Shown one piece after another: positions 32,281-40,639 of a stretch of DNA of 64,000 bases; the stretch's first letter is position 1, and every line of letters starts with the position of its first letter. The DNA comes from Streptomyces sp. Root431. Lineage in GTDB: Bacteria; Actinomycetota; Actinomycetes; Streptomycetales; Streptomycetaceae. The position numbers and the translations under genes were made by a program. The stretch is from the NCBI RefSeq assembly GCF_001426585.1, contig NZ_LMEI01000013.1:398461-462460 (forward strand), given 5' to 3'. The notes beneath the pieces are model-generated. The model had not been told where the DNA came from, did not search any database, and saw only the letters and a list, made by a program, of their open reading frames with translations.

Positions 32281-32712
32281 ATGAATGAGCAGAACACCAC
32301 TCAAGTCCTGTCTCCCGAAAGCCACTTCACCGTCCTCCTGTCCCCCACGCCACGCGGGGCACGACTGGCACGCCTGCTCGCCGTCGAGTGGATGGGGGAT
32401 CACGAGGTGCCGTACGGCGTGAGGGAGACCGCCACGCAAGTCGTCGCCGAACTCGCCACGAACGCGGCGACGCACGGCCGGGTCGCCGGCCGGAGCTTCC
32501 GGCTCGGGCTCCTGTCGCAGCCGGATGTCCTCCGTATCGAGGTGACGGACACCCGGAGCGAGAGCCTCCCACGCCTCCAACCGGCCTGCCCCGAGGGCGA
32601 CTCCGGACGTGGGCTGCTCCTCGTCGAGGCGCTGGCGGACCGGTGGGGCGTCGAGTTCGGTCCCGTACCCCGGAAGACCGTATGGGCCGAACTCGACCTG
32701 CAACGCACCTGA
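32281..32712 (+). CDS. RsbW-like ATP-binding protein (HATPase_c domain)
   Basis: 143 aa, one GHKL ATPase domain: VVAELATNAATHGRVAG (N-box), VEVTDTRSE-type G1 region (IEVTDTRSESLPRL), and DSGRGLLLVEALADRWGVEF (G2). This is the anti-sigma/serine-kinase fold, about the usual length for stand-alone Streptomyces members. The target sigma factor or anti-sigma antagonist is not in this window. It is divergent from the regulator gene and shares its operator region. Confidence 0.87.
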   Translation: MNEQNTTQVLSPESHFTVLLSPTPRGARLARLLAVEWMGDHEVPYGVRETATQVVAELATNAATHGRVAGRSFRLGLLSQPDVLRIEVTDTRSESLPRLQPACPEGDSGRGLLLVEALADRWGVEFGPVPRKTVWAELDLQRT

Positions 32713-32730
32713 CCTGCGGAAACGGAGGGG

Positions 32731-32762
32731 TCACCGAACCCCTGAAATAGGGACTTCGGTGA
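32731..32762 (+). terminator. Hairpin after the ATPase gene
   Basis: TCACCGAA (32731-32738) pairs with TTCGGTGA (32755-32762), with an inner CCCT/AGGG extension around GAAAT. It begins 19 bp after the stop codon. There is no T-tract, which is common for Streptomyces terminators. Confidence 0.5.
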
Positions 32763-32843
32763 GGCGGAGGGTCTCCTCAAGGACGACCACCGAGAGAAAG
32801 AAACCGGACCAAGCCCCACCCCTCCGCCCCGCTCAGGCCGGGC

Positions 32844-32859
32844 TCACTCACTTGAGTGA
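32844..32859. promoter_or_regulatory. Inverted repeat TCACTCA-CT-TGAGTGA, candidate operator
   Basis: Perfect 7-bp arms around CT, in an AT-richer patch of the 305-bp gap before the winged-helix gene. The dyad fits a dimeric regulator such as a helix-turn-helix protein. The rest of that gap holds short CACATCACCA repeats and no gene. Confidence 0.4.
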
Positions 32860-33017
32860 AAAACACCAAATCGGCTGGCTTCGGGCGGGGTTGCTTGATC
32901 TAGGCTCAGCGCGACACACCACATCACCACATCACCGCTGACATGAGTCGGCCCCCGCCGGGACGGCGAATCCCACTGCGAGGGCCTGACCACCGAGGAA
33001 GTACGAGGCACTTCCCG

Positions 33018-33890
33018 ATGGGTACCCAGAACACTAGCGCGCGCCCGCGCGCCCAGTCCCGCAACGACGGGAAAAGCCACGCCTCCCGAGGTGACCGCAG
33101 GCGCCCGGGCGGCGTGATCCACGACAACGCCCGCCACACCACCCGCTTCACGGTGGTCGGCAACCATCTGGCGCAGCACGACGAGCTGTCGCTGACGGCC
33201 ATCGGCCTGGCTCTCCACATCCAGTCGCTCCCGACCGGCGCCCAGGTCGACATCGACACCCTGGCCACGCGCTTCCCCGAGGGAAAGACCCGGATCGCCG
33301 CCGCCCTCAGGGAGCTGGAGACCCACGGCTATCTGCGGCGCACGCGCGTACGCACCGACGGGGGCCGCATGGTCACCCGTACGGTCTCCTGCAACCAGCC
33401 GGGCAGGACCGGCCGCGGGGACGACCCGAGCCCCCCGCCCCGGCGGACCGCCGAAAAACCACCGCGCCGCCGCGCCCTCCCCGCCGTACCGCAGCCCGTG
33501 TACCCGACCCCGGACCTCCTCCAGACCGCCCTCGGAGTCCTCTCCGGACTCCGCCGCGAGGACCCCCGGCTCCTGATCTCCGCCACGGACGCCGAACAAC
33601 TGGTCCCGGGAGTCGCCGCCTGGCTGGAACGCGACCTCACCCCCGAGGCAGTACACCGCGCCCTGACCACTGCCCTACCCCCAGAACCCCTCCACCGCCC
33701 GGCCGCCCTCCTGGCCCACCGCCTCACGGCCCAGCTCCCACCCCTGCCACCGTTCCGCACCCCGCGCGAGGACCCGGGACCCCGGCACCCCCTCCAGAAC
33801 TGCGACACCTGCGACCGCGCCTACCGCGCCCCCGAACCAGGCACCTGCGGAACGTGCACACCCGCAGGAGTCGCGACCCGCCCGACCTGA
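33018..33890 (+). CDS. Winged-helix DNA-binding protein with C-terminal zinc ribbon
   Basis: 290 aa. After a basic, disordered N-terminus a helix-turn-helix follows: FTVVGNHLAQHDELSLTAIG, LPTGAQVDIDTLATRFPEGK, IAAALRELETHGYLRRTRVR. A Pro/Arg-rich linker and a helical region come next, then two CxxC pairs (CDTCDRAY, CGTCTP) near the C-terminus, probably a zinc ribbon. ATG 33018 has GAGG 9 bp upstream; an in-frame ATG at 32943 is less supported. Similar proteins occur widely in Streptomyces near XRE/DUF397 genes and are thought to be regulators or replication-like factors. Its targets are unknown. Confidence 0.78.
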   Translation: MGTQNTSARPRAQSRNDGKSHASRGDRRRPGGVIHDNARHTTRFTVVGNHLAQHDELSLTAIGLALHIQSLPTGAQVDIDTLATRFPEGKTRIAAALRELETHGYLRRTRVRTDGGRMVTRTVSCNQPGRTGRGDDPSPPPRRTAEKPPRRRALPAVPQPVYPTPDLLQTALGVLSGLRREDPRLLISATDAEQLVPGVAAWLERDLTPEAVHRALTTALPPEPLHRPAALLAHRLTAQLPPLPPFRTPREDPGPRHPLQNCDTCDRAYRAPEPGTCGTCTPAGVATRPT

Positions 33891-33946
33891 CGGGTTCGCA
33901 CCCCAGTTCGTTGCTCACGTGAACGGCCGCATGGCAGCATGCGTGA

Positions 33947-34471
33947 GTGAAGGACAACGGGGACGACATACCCACGCCTCACCAGGTGTCGAGGCTCGCC
34001 GAGTTGGCGGATGCGCCCGTCCAGCGAGCCACATCGACTCCGGCGACTCCGACCAATCCGCCGACCCCACCTGCTGCGCCTGCTGCGCCGAAACCGGCCG
34101 ATGACGTCGCGGTGGCACGACGGGAGTTTGCGCGTTTGCTGGGGGAGTTCCGGCGTACGGCGGTGCTGGTGCCGTTCGACGAGTCCGGGAGCCTGTGGAC
34201 GGCCGACTTCAACGGGGTCCGGTGGATCTGCGCGTTCTCGGACGAGGACGCGCTGGCGCGGTTCGCGGTCGCGCGGGGTGACGCGGCGCGCGAGTGGACG
34301 TACCGGACGATCCTCGGCGCACGGCTGCTCGACGTGATGGTGCCGATGCTGCCCGGGCCTGGCGGGGTCGCGCTCGACGCGGGCAGTGCGGACGGGGCGC
34401 TGTTTCCGCCGGTGGCGGGGATCGTCCCGGACGAGGTGGCGGTGGATCTCGGGGGAACGGAGACACGATGA
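33947..34471 (+). CDS. SseB-like domain protein at the head of the toxin locus (174 aa)
   Basis: A Pro/Ala/Thr-rich N-terminal tail (residues about 25-50) leads to an SseB N-terminal-like domain: VAVARREFARLLGEFRRTAV, SLWTADFNGVRWICAFSDED and ALARFAVARGD. The last 35 residues carry GGVALDAGSADGALFPPVAG. SseB domains are common in actinobacteria near secretion or toxin genes, where they may act as chaperones or adaptors. The stop overlaps the next start by 4 bp (ATGA), tying it to the companion and RHS genes. GTG 33947 is the start. Confidence 0.75.
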   Translation: MKDNGDDIPTPHQVSRLAELADAPVQRATSTPATPTNPPTPPAAPAAPKPADDVAVARREFARLLGEFRRTAVLVPFDESGSLWTADFNGVRWICAFSDEDALARFAVARGDAAREWTYRTILGARLLDVMVPMLPGPGGVALDAGSADGALFPPVAGIVPDEVAVDLGGTETR

Positions 34472-35115
34472 GCGGCAACGATCCCGATCTCGCGGCGCCG
34501 GCGGCGGCGCTCGCGGCGATAGCGAAGGGCATCGACCTGGCCCATGCCGAGCTGAAGGAGCTCGGGATGACGGGCGAGGCCTCGACGGGGCGCGGGTTCT
34601 CCGATCTCGCCCTGTCCGGGCTTGAGTTGGGGCACGGCGGCCTGACGTCGGAGTTCGAGACGTTCTGCAACCGGTGGGAGTGGGGCGTCCGCGCGCTGAC
34701 CCAGCAGGGGAACGGCTTCGCCTTGGCGGTCGGCCTGTCCGCGGGCTCGTTCGCGGAGCAGGAGCAGTACATCAAGGACTCCATCAAGATCGGCGTGAAC
34801 TCCCTCAACGGGAACCCGCACCTGTCCGAGGACGACGTCAAGAAGATGCGCTGGGACACGATCCGCGACCAGAACACGTGGGACAACGCGAACTGGGACC
34901 CGGAGTCGTTCAGCGACGCCCATCAAGAGGTCAAGCAGAACTGGAAGAACACCGCGTACGACGTCGAGGACTCGATGCTCGACGGGTTGGAGCGCTCGGG
35001 CGTGCTGGACTCGAAGCTGCGGGACGGAATGGACGAGCAGCTCAAGGACACGCTCGATCCCGACCAGGCGACCATCGACCAGGCGGAGCAGCCGCGTTGG
35101 GGGGAGAACCGCTGA
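34468..35115 (+). CDS. Companion protein of the RHS toxin, unknown family (215 aa)
   Basis: A soluble, mostly helical, acidic protein: AALAAIAKGIDLAHAELKEL at the N-terminus, FCNRWEWGVRALTQQGNGFA in the centre and DDVKKMRWDTIRDQNTWDNA in the C-terminal half. It is coupled upstream to the SseB-like gene and downstream to the RHS gene, whose start codon overlaps its stop. The first 120 residues have the size and helix content of a WXG100-like partner. Homologous position next to Streptomyces RHS genes suggests a secretion chaperone or adaptor; that is inference. Confidence 0.72.
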   Translation: MSGNDPDLAAPAAALAAIAKGIDLAHAELKELGMTGEASTGRGFSDLALSGLELGHGGLTSEFETFCNRWEWGVRALTQQGNGFALAVGLSAGSFAEQEQYIKDSIKIGVNSLNGNPHLSEDDVKKMRWDTIRDQNTWDNANWDPESFSDAHQEVKQNWKNTAYDVEDSMLDGLERSGVLDSKLRDGMDEQLKDTLDPDQATIDQAEQPRWGENR

Positions 35116-38100
35116 TGGTGGACTGGGGCGGTCTGGTCGACAAGGGCATCGACAAGGTCGGTGACGCCATCGACAAGGGCAAGCAGGGCCTCGGCGAGGG
35201 CATCGACTACGTCACCGACAAGACCGGCCAGGGCCTGGAGAGCCTGGGCGCGCGCGACTGGGCGGACGCGGTCGAGGACTGGGGCGACCAGACCGCGTCC
35301 TCCCTCGGTGCGCAGGTCGGGGAGCAGCAGCTCGGGCAGACCGAGGACGCGGACGAGCTCGTCCACGGCAAGCCGGAGAAGATCGCCGAGGCCGTGAAGA
35401 ACCTGCGGGACTTCCAGCGGGCGTTCGACCTGGTCGGCAGCGGGATGAAGCAGCTGGACTCCGGCCACTGGAAGGGCGAGGCCGCCGACGCGTTCCGGGA
35501 GAAGTTCCGGACCCTGCCGACGGACTGGCTGCGCGCGGCGGACGCGATGGAGGACGCGGCGAAGGCGCTGGAGACGTACTCCAGTGCCGTCGTGAGCGCG
35601 CAGGGCAAGGCGCGTGAGGCGATCGCGCTGTACAAGGAGGGCGACCAGGACTCCAAGGCGGCCGTCGAGACGTACAACAAGAAGGTCGACGCGTACAACG
35701 CGGCCCGCACCGGCGACAGTCCGCTGCCGGATCCCGGGGCCTTCTCCGACCCCGGCAACGCCAAGCGGCAGCGAGCCCGCGAGATCCTGAACGACGCGCG
35801 GACGGCACGTAACGAGGCTGGGGAGACCGCGAAGGCGGCGGTCGGTGCTGCCATGGCACACGCGCCCAAGGAACCGACGGGCCGCGAGAAGGCCATGCTG
35901 GAACTTGCCGACTACAGCCTGGGCACGAGCTTCGAGCTCGCCCACGTCGGCGGTGGCGTCATCAAGGGCACGGCGGGTCTGATCAACTTCGTCCGCTCGG
36001 TCAACCCGGTCGACGCGTACAACCTGACCCACCCGGCCGAGTACTACAAGGGCGTCAACATGACGCTCTCCGGCCTGGCGTCCACGGTGGCGAACCCGGA
36101 CAGGGCGCTGAAGAACGCCTGGGACGCGGCGAAGGGCGACCCGTCGGAGTTCATCGGCCGGCTGTTCCCCGAACTGCTCGGCACGAAGGGCGCGGGCGCC
36201 CTCCGCAGCGGCCTGCGTGTCGGTCTGAACGGCACCAAGCACCTGCCCGACGGGAAGAAGCCGGACGGCAGCCGCGCGGACCAGGAGAAGAACCCGCCCA
36301 GCACGTGCAAGACGGGCAAGGAGACGCGGTGCGAGCGGGATCCCATCGACATCGCCACGGGCCGGATGCTGCTGCCGCAGACCGACATCGCCCTGCCCGG
36401 ATCGCTTCCTCTCGTCTTCCGACGCGGCTTCGACTCATCGCGCCGCTCGGGCCGCTGGTTCGGCCCGGCGTGGTCGAGCACGGTGGACCAGAGGCTGGAG
36501 ATCGACTCGGAAGGGGTCGTCTTCAGCTGTGACGAGGGCAGCCTCCTGGCGTATCCGCACCCGGCGCCCGGCGTCCCGGTCATGCCCACCCACGGCCGGC
36601 AGTGGCCGCTGGACCGGGTCGAGGACGGCTACACGATCACCGACCCCGCCGCCGGCACGGTCCGGCACTTCACGGACCACAGCGACGGGCTCGCGCTCCT
36701 GGCCCAGATCGACGACCGCAACGGCCGCTGGATCACCTTCGAGTACGACGAGTCGGGCGCCCCGACGGCGATCGTGCACCACGGCGGCTACCACCTGAAG
36801 CTCACGACGAGCGAAGGCCGGGTGACCGCCCTCCACCTCGCGGGTGCGGCGGCGGACGGATCCGACCAGGAGATCCTGCGCTACGGCTACACGGACGGCC
36901 ACCTGACCGAGGTCACCAACTCCTGCGGCCGCCCCCTGCGCTTCGGCTGCGACGAACACGGCCGCATCACCTCATGGACCGACACCAACGGCAGCCGCTT
37001 CGACTACGTCTACGACGACCAGGACCGCTGCACCTACCAGTCGGGCACGAACGGACACCTCGAAACCACCTTCACCTGGGACGACGTCGACCCGGCGACC
37101 GGACTCCGCGTCACGACCCTCACCGACGGCCTGGGGCACACCCAGCGGTACCTGATCAATGACCTTTCCCAGGTCGTCGCCGAGATCGACGCTCTCGGAG
37201 CGGTCACCCGCTTCGCGTACGACCGCCACAACCGCCTGCTGTCCCGGACGGATCCGCTGGGCCACGTCAGCCGCACCACGCGTGACGAGCAGGGCCGCGT
37301 GACGGTGTTGGAGCGCCCGGACGGACGGCAGGCACGAGCCGAGTACAGCGAACGCGGATTCCCCATACGCATCGTCGGCACCGACGGCAATGTCACCCGC
37401 CAGACCTTCGACGAACGCGGCAACCGCACGTCAGTCACGGACCCCTCGGGCGCTCGGACAGAGTTCGCGTACGACGAGTCGGGCCGGCTGACGTCGGTGA
37501 CGGACGCGCTCGGCGCCACCACGCGACTGGTCCTGGACGACCGTGGTCTCCCGATCGAGATCACCGATCCGCTCGGTGCCACGACCCACTACGAGCACGA
37601 CGCATTCGGCCGCAGAGTCCGGTTCACCGATGCTCTCGGCGCGGAGACCCGGATGGCGTGGACGGTCGAGGGCCGGCCGGCACGCCGAACGGCACCTGAC
37701 GGCATGGTGGAGTCCTGGACGTACGACGGCGAGGGCAACTGCCTTGGACACACGGACGTATTGGGCGGCACGACCCATTACGCGTATACGGACTTCGACC
37801 TGATGACGGCGCGCACCGACCCTGACGGCGTCCACCACAAGTTCTCTCACGACACAAATCTGCGGTTGACGCAGGTAACCAACCCGCAAGGCCTGACCTG
37901 GGACTACGTCTATGACCCCGCGGGCCGACTGATCGCAGAAACGGACTTCGACGGCCGCACGCTGAGTTACGAGTACGACGCTGCGGGTCGTGTGACGTCT
38001 CGGGCGAACGGCATGGGTCAGCGCATCGACTTCTCGAACAATGCCCTCGGCCAGGTGATCCGCAAGGAGGTCGCCGACGGGGCGGTCACGACGTTCGAGT

Positions 38101-39851
38101 ACGACATCTTCGATGAGCTCTCGGTGGCGACGGCCCCGGAGGTGAGACTGGAGCATCTCCGGGACCGCTACGGCCGCCTAAAGTCAGAGACGGTCAACGG
38201 CCGGACGCTCACGTACGCGTACGACGAGCTGGGCCGCAAGGTGGGCAGAACGACGCCGAGCGGTGCGGTGAGCGAGTGGGCGTTCGATGCGGTGGGCCGC
38301 AGGACGAAGCTCACCGCATCCGGACGCGAGATCGCCTTCTCCTTCGACGCCCTGGGCCGCGAAGTGGAGCGCACAGTGTCGGAGTTCGTGACACTGAAGT
38401 CGTCATTCGACGTGATGAACCGCCTGACGGCCCAGGAGATCACTTCCCGGGACAGCCGCCTCCAGCACCGCGCGTACGAATACCACCCCGGCGGCGGACT
38501 GGTCTCCGTCACAGACGGTCTCTTGGGCACGCGCCACTTCGACGTAAACGGGTCGGGCCGGATCACGGCGGTGCGGGCGGACCGCTGGACCGAGCGGTAC
38601 GCCTACGACGAGGCCGGAAACCAGACGGAGGCGGACTGGCCGTCCACGCATCCGGCCCACTCCGCGACAGGCGCACGCGCATACCAGGGCACGCGGATCG
38701 TCACCGCCGGTGCCTTCCGCTACGAACACGACGCCCAGGGCCGGACCGTCCTGCGCCAGAAGACCCGTCTCTCCCGCAAGCCGGATACCTGGCGCTACGA
38801 ATGGGACGCGGAAGACCGCCTCACCGCGGTGACGACCCCGGACGGCACGATCTGGCGGTACGCGTACGATCCCCTGGGTCGCCGAATATCCAAGCAATCG
38901 GCCGTGGAGACCGTCCACTTCACCTGGGACGGCACGACCCTCTGCGAGCAGGCGACCGCGAACGTCGTCCTGACCTGGGACCACGCGGGCCCCCGCCCCC
39001 TGTCCCAGACGGAACGCCGCACGGACACCGACGACGAACGCTTCTTCGCCATCGTCACCGACTTGATCGGCACCCCGACGGAACTCGTCGGCGAATTCGG
39101 CGACTTGGCCTGGCATACCCGCACTACTCTCTGGGGCACAACGACCTGGAACCGCGACGCCACGGCATACACGCCGCTCCGCTTCCCCGGCCAGTACTTC
39201 GATCCCGAATCGGGCCTCCACTACAACTACTTCCGCTACTACGACCCGGAAAGCGCCCGCTACCTCAGCCAGGACCCTCTCGGCCTCGCCCCGTCCCCAA
39301 ACCCGGCGGCATACGTCCACAACCCTCTATTGTGGGCCGATCCTCTCGGGCTTCTCCCCTGCAAGAACGAGCCGGACGACCCTACATGGGGCGGCAGGGT
39401 TATTTATGGCGAACTGGACGAACTCGGACGGCCGACGGGAATGCGCGCCACACTGGGAGACGACATGATGGGGAAGAATCCCACGGACCCGCACGGCGAT
39501 CCCCCCGGCTGGGAAAAGGACAAGGGGTACAACCGAGCCCATCTTCTCGGCGCACAGCTCGGCGGATCCAATTATAAACCGGAAAACTTCGTCACTATGC
39601 ACTCCTACGCCAATTCCCCCGTCATGCGGCATATAGAAAATCAGGTCAGGGCTGCAACCGAGTCCGGGGAAATAATCCAGTACAGCGTCACCCCTAGATA
39701 CAATGGGAGTGACGAGATCCCCGCGGGGGTATACATCGAGGCCTACGGCTCGAACGGCTTCCAGTTCACTCAGCACCACAGCACCGGAATCGTCGATTCG
39801 GGAAATACTGCATACATACCCAACCAGAAGAAGAGTGGATCCACGCCATGA
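35115..39851 (+). CDS. RHS/YD-repeat polymorphic toxin with N-terminal T7SS-type domain and C-terminal nuclease domain
   Basis: 1578 aa. An N-terminal helical domain includes a WXG-like turn (SGHWKGEAADAFREKFRTLP, residues about 115-135) of the putative T7SS-secreted kind. DUF6531 starts near residue 397 (CERDPIDIATGRMLLPQTDI). RHS/YD repeats fill about 595-1330, and the core ends with YDPESARYLSQDPLGLAP near 1390. The last about 165 residues form a DNA/RNA non-specific endonuclease domain: GYNRAHLLGAQLGGSNY with the likely catalytic His at 1476, and PENFVTMHSYANSPVMRHIE. Base composition falls sharply there. The SUKH gene starts inside its last codons. Likely an exported toxin against competitor cells. 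Confidence 0.9.
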   Translation: MVDWGGLVDKGIDKVGDAIDKGKQGLGEGIDYVTDKTGQGLESLGARDWADAVEDWGDQTASSLGAQVGEQQLGQTEDADELVHGKPEKIAEAVKNLRDFQRAFDLVGSGMKQLDSGHWKGEAADAFREKFRTLPTDWLRAADAMEDAAKALETYSSAVVSAQGKAREAIALYKEGDQDSKAAVETYNKKVDAYNAARTGDSPLPDPGAFSDPGNAKRQRAREILNDARTARNEAGETAKAAVGAAMAHAPKEPTGREKAMLELADYSLGTSFELAHVGGGVIKGTAGLINFVRSVNPVDAYNLTHPAEYYKGVNMTLSGLASTVANPDRALKNAWDAAKGDPSEFIGRLFPELLGTKGAGALRSGLRVGLNGTKHLPDGKKPDGSRADQEKNPPSTCKTGKETRCERDPIDIATGRMLLPQTDIALPGSLPLVFRRGFDSSRRSGRWFGPAWSSTVDQRLEIDSEGVVFSCDEGSLLAYPHPAPGVPVMPTHGRQWPLDRVEDGYTITDPAAGTVRHFTDHSDGLALLAQIDDRNGRWITFEYDESGAPTAIVHHGGYHLKLTTSEGRVTALHLAGAAADGSDQEILRYGYTDGHLTEVTNSCGRPLRFGCDEHGRITSWTDTNGSRFDYVYDDQDRCTYQSGTNGHLETTFTWDDVDPATGLRVTTLTDGLGHTQRYLINDLSQVVAEIDALGAVTRFAYDRHNRLLSRTDPLGHVSRTTRDEQGRVTVLERPDGRQARAEYSERGFPIRIVGTDGNVTRQTFDERGNRTSVTDPSGARTEFAYDESGRLTSVTDALGATTRLVLDDRGLPIEITDPLGATTHYEHDAFGRRVRFTDALGAETRMAWTVEGRPARRTAPDGMVESWTYDGEGNCLGHTDVLGGTTHYAYTDFDLMTARTDPDGVHHKFSHDTNLRLTQVTNPQGLTWDYVYDPAGRLIAETDFDGRTLSYEYDAAGRVTSRANGMGQRIDFSNNALGQVIRKEVADGAVTTFEYDIFDELSVATAPEVRLEHLRDRYGRLKSETVNGRTLTYAYDELGRKVGRTTPSGAVSEWAFDAVGRRTKLTASGREIAFSFDALGREVERTVSEFVTLKSSFDVMNRLTAQEITSRDSRLQHRAYEYHPGGGLVSVTDGLLGTRHFDVNGSGRITAVRADRWTERYAYDEAGNQTEADWPSTHPAHSATGARAYQGTRIVTAGAFRYEHDAQGRTVLRQKTRLSRKPDTWRYEWDAEDRLTAVTTPDGTIWRYAYDPLGRRISKQSAVETVHFTWDGTTLCEQATANVVLTWDHAGPRPLSQTERRTDTDDERFFAIVTDLIGTPTELVGEFGDLAWHTRTTLWGTTTWNRDATAYTPLRFPGQYFDPESGLHYNYFRYYDPESARYLSQDPLGLAPSPNPAAYVHNPLLWADPLGLLPCKNEPDDPTWGGRVIYGELDELGRPTGMRATLGDDMMGKNPTDPHGDPPGWEKDKGYNRAHLLGAQLGGSNYKPENFVTMHSYANSPVMRHIENQVRAATESGEIIQYSVTPRYNGSDEIPAGVYIEAYGSNGFQFTQHHSTGIVDSGNTAYIPNQKKSGSTP

Positions 39852-40381
39852 CCAACGCCCTTGCGCGTCTTCTCGAAATCGCCCCGCCACCGAGCGATTC
39901 TCGCCGGAAAGACTGGGGCGAGATCGAACGCACCCTCGGGGTTGATCTTCCAGCCGACTATAAGGAGCTCATTCATGTCTACGGAGGGAGCAACTGGGAC
40001 GACTATCTCTACGTACTCGAGCCCGGATGCCCCAACGAGAACTATGAACTCATCGAATGGGTGGAAAACCAGGCCGATAACCTGGAAGGCCTATGGGAAT
40101 TCGAGAGGAAGCCGACAGAACTGGAGGTCGAGGGGTCCCGAGTCATCCCATGGGCGACCACGGACAACGGAGAATGCCTCTACTGGCTTGTTCGACCCGG
40201 CCTTGATCCGGACCAATGGACCGTCATGGTGAACGAGGCACGCGGCGACCGATGGGAGCATTTCTCCGTATCCTGCACACAGTTCCTCGCTTCCTCTCTT
40301 GATGGAGAGCTGCAGTCGAACATCCTCTCCTCCTTGTTCCCCCGCACTCCGCATGAATTCCGGCGACTCCGCACGGTATGA
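39848..40381 (+). CDS. SMI1/KNR4 (SUKH) family immunity protein
   Basis: 177 aa with the SUKH hallmark order: IERTLGVDLPADYKELIHVY near the N-terminus, a central NWDDYLYVLEPGCPNENYEL, then VIPWATTDNGECLYWLVRPG and NEARGDRWEHFSVSCTQFLA. SUKH proteins bind and neutralise nuclease toxins. The ATG overlaps the RHS stop (ATGA), so immunity is made together with the toxin. AT content is raised as in the toxin tip, consistent with the two having been acquired together. Assignment is strong from both sequence and context. Confidence 0.9.
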   Translation: MTNALARLLEIAPPPSDSRRKDWGEIERTLGVDLPADYKELIHVYGGSNWDDYLYVLEPGCPNENYELIEWVENQADNLEGLWEFERKPTELEVEGSRVIPWATTDNGECLYWLVRPGLDPDQWTVMVNEARGDRWEHFSVSCTQFLASSLDGELQSNILSSLFPRTPHEFRRLRTV

Positions 40382-40580
40382 CGATGCGGCGCTCTGTCGA
40401 GCCCAAGGCTTCGACTTGGTCGGCTCGCTGGATGCCAGGTGCGTGACCTCGCTCTCGGGCGCATGCAACGCTCCGACCTACCCGCCGAGATCAGGCTCCA
40501 ATGAGGCGGTCTCTCCCCGACCTCGCCAGTCGCCTTCGAGGGCTCCAGGAGCGACTCGGCTGATCTCCGCCGCGCACGCC

Positions 40581-40620
40581 GAAGGGGCCCGGAACCATAT
40601 CCACGGTTCCGGGCCCCTTC
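40581..40620. terminator. Perfect 16-bp hairpin terminator between immunity gene and aspS
   Basis: GAAGGGGCCCGGAACC (40581-40596) and GGTTCCGGGCCCCTTC (40605-40620) form an unbroken stem around an 8-base loop. It can serve both the toxin-immunity operon and the convergent aspS. The 200 bp between the immunity stop and this hairpin contain no gene that I can support. Confidence 0.88.
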
Positions 40621-40639
40621 AGTGACAGAGCGTCAGTGA

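Noticed and set aside
33947..39851. Type VI secretion or Tc-toxin locus, because of the RHS protein
   Set aside because: No VgrG, Hcp, PAAR or TcdA/TcaB-like gene is present; the WXG-like N-terminus points to T7SS-type export instead.
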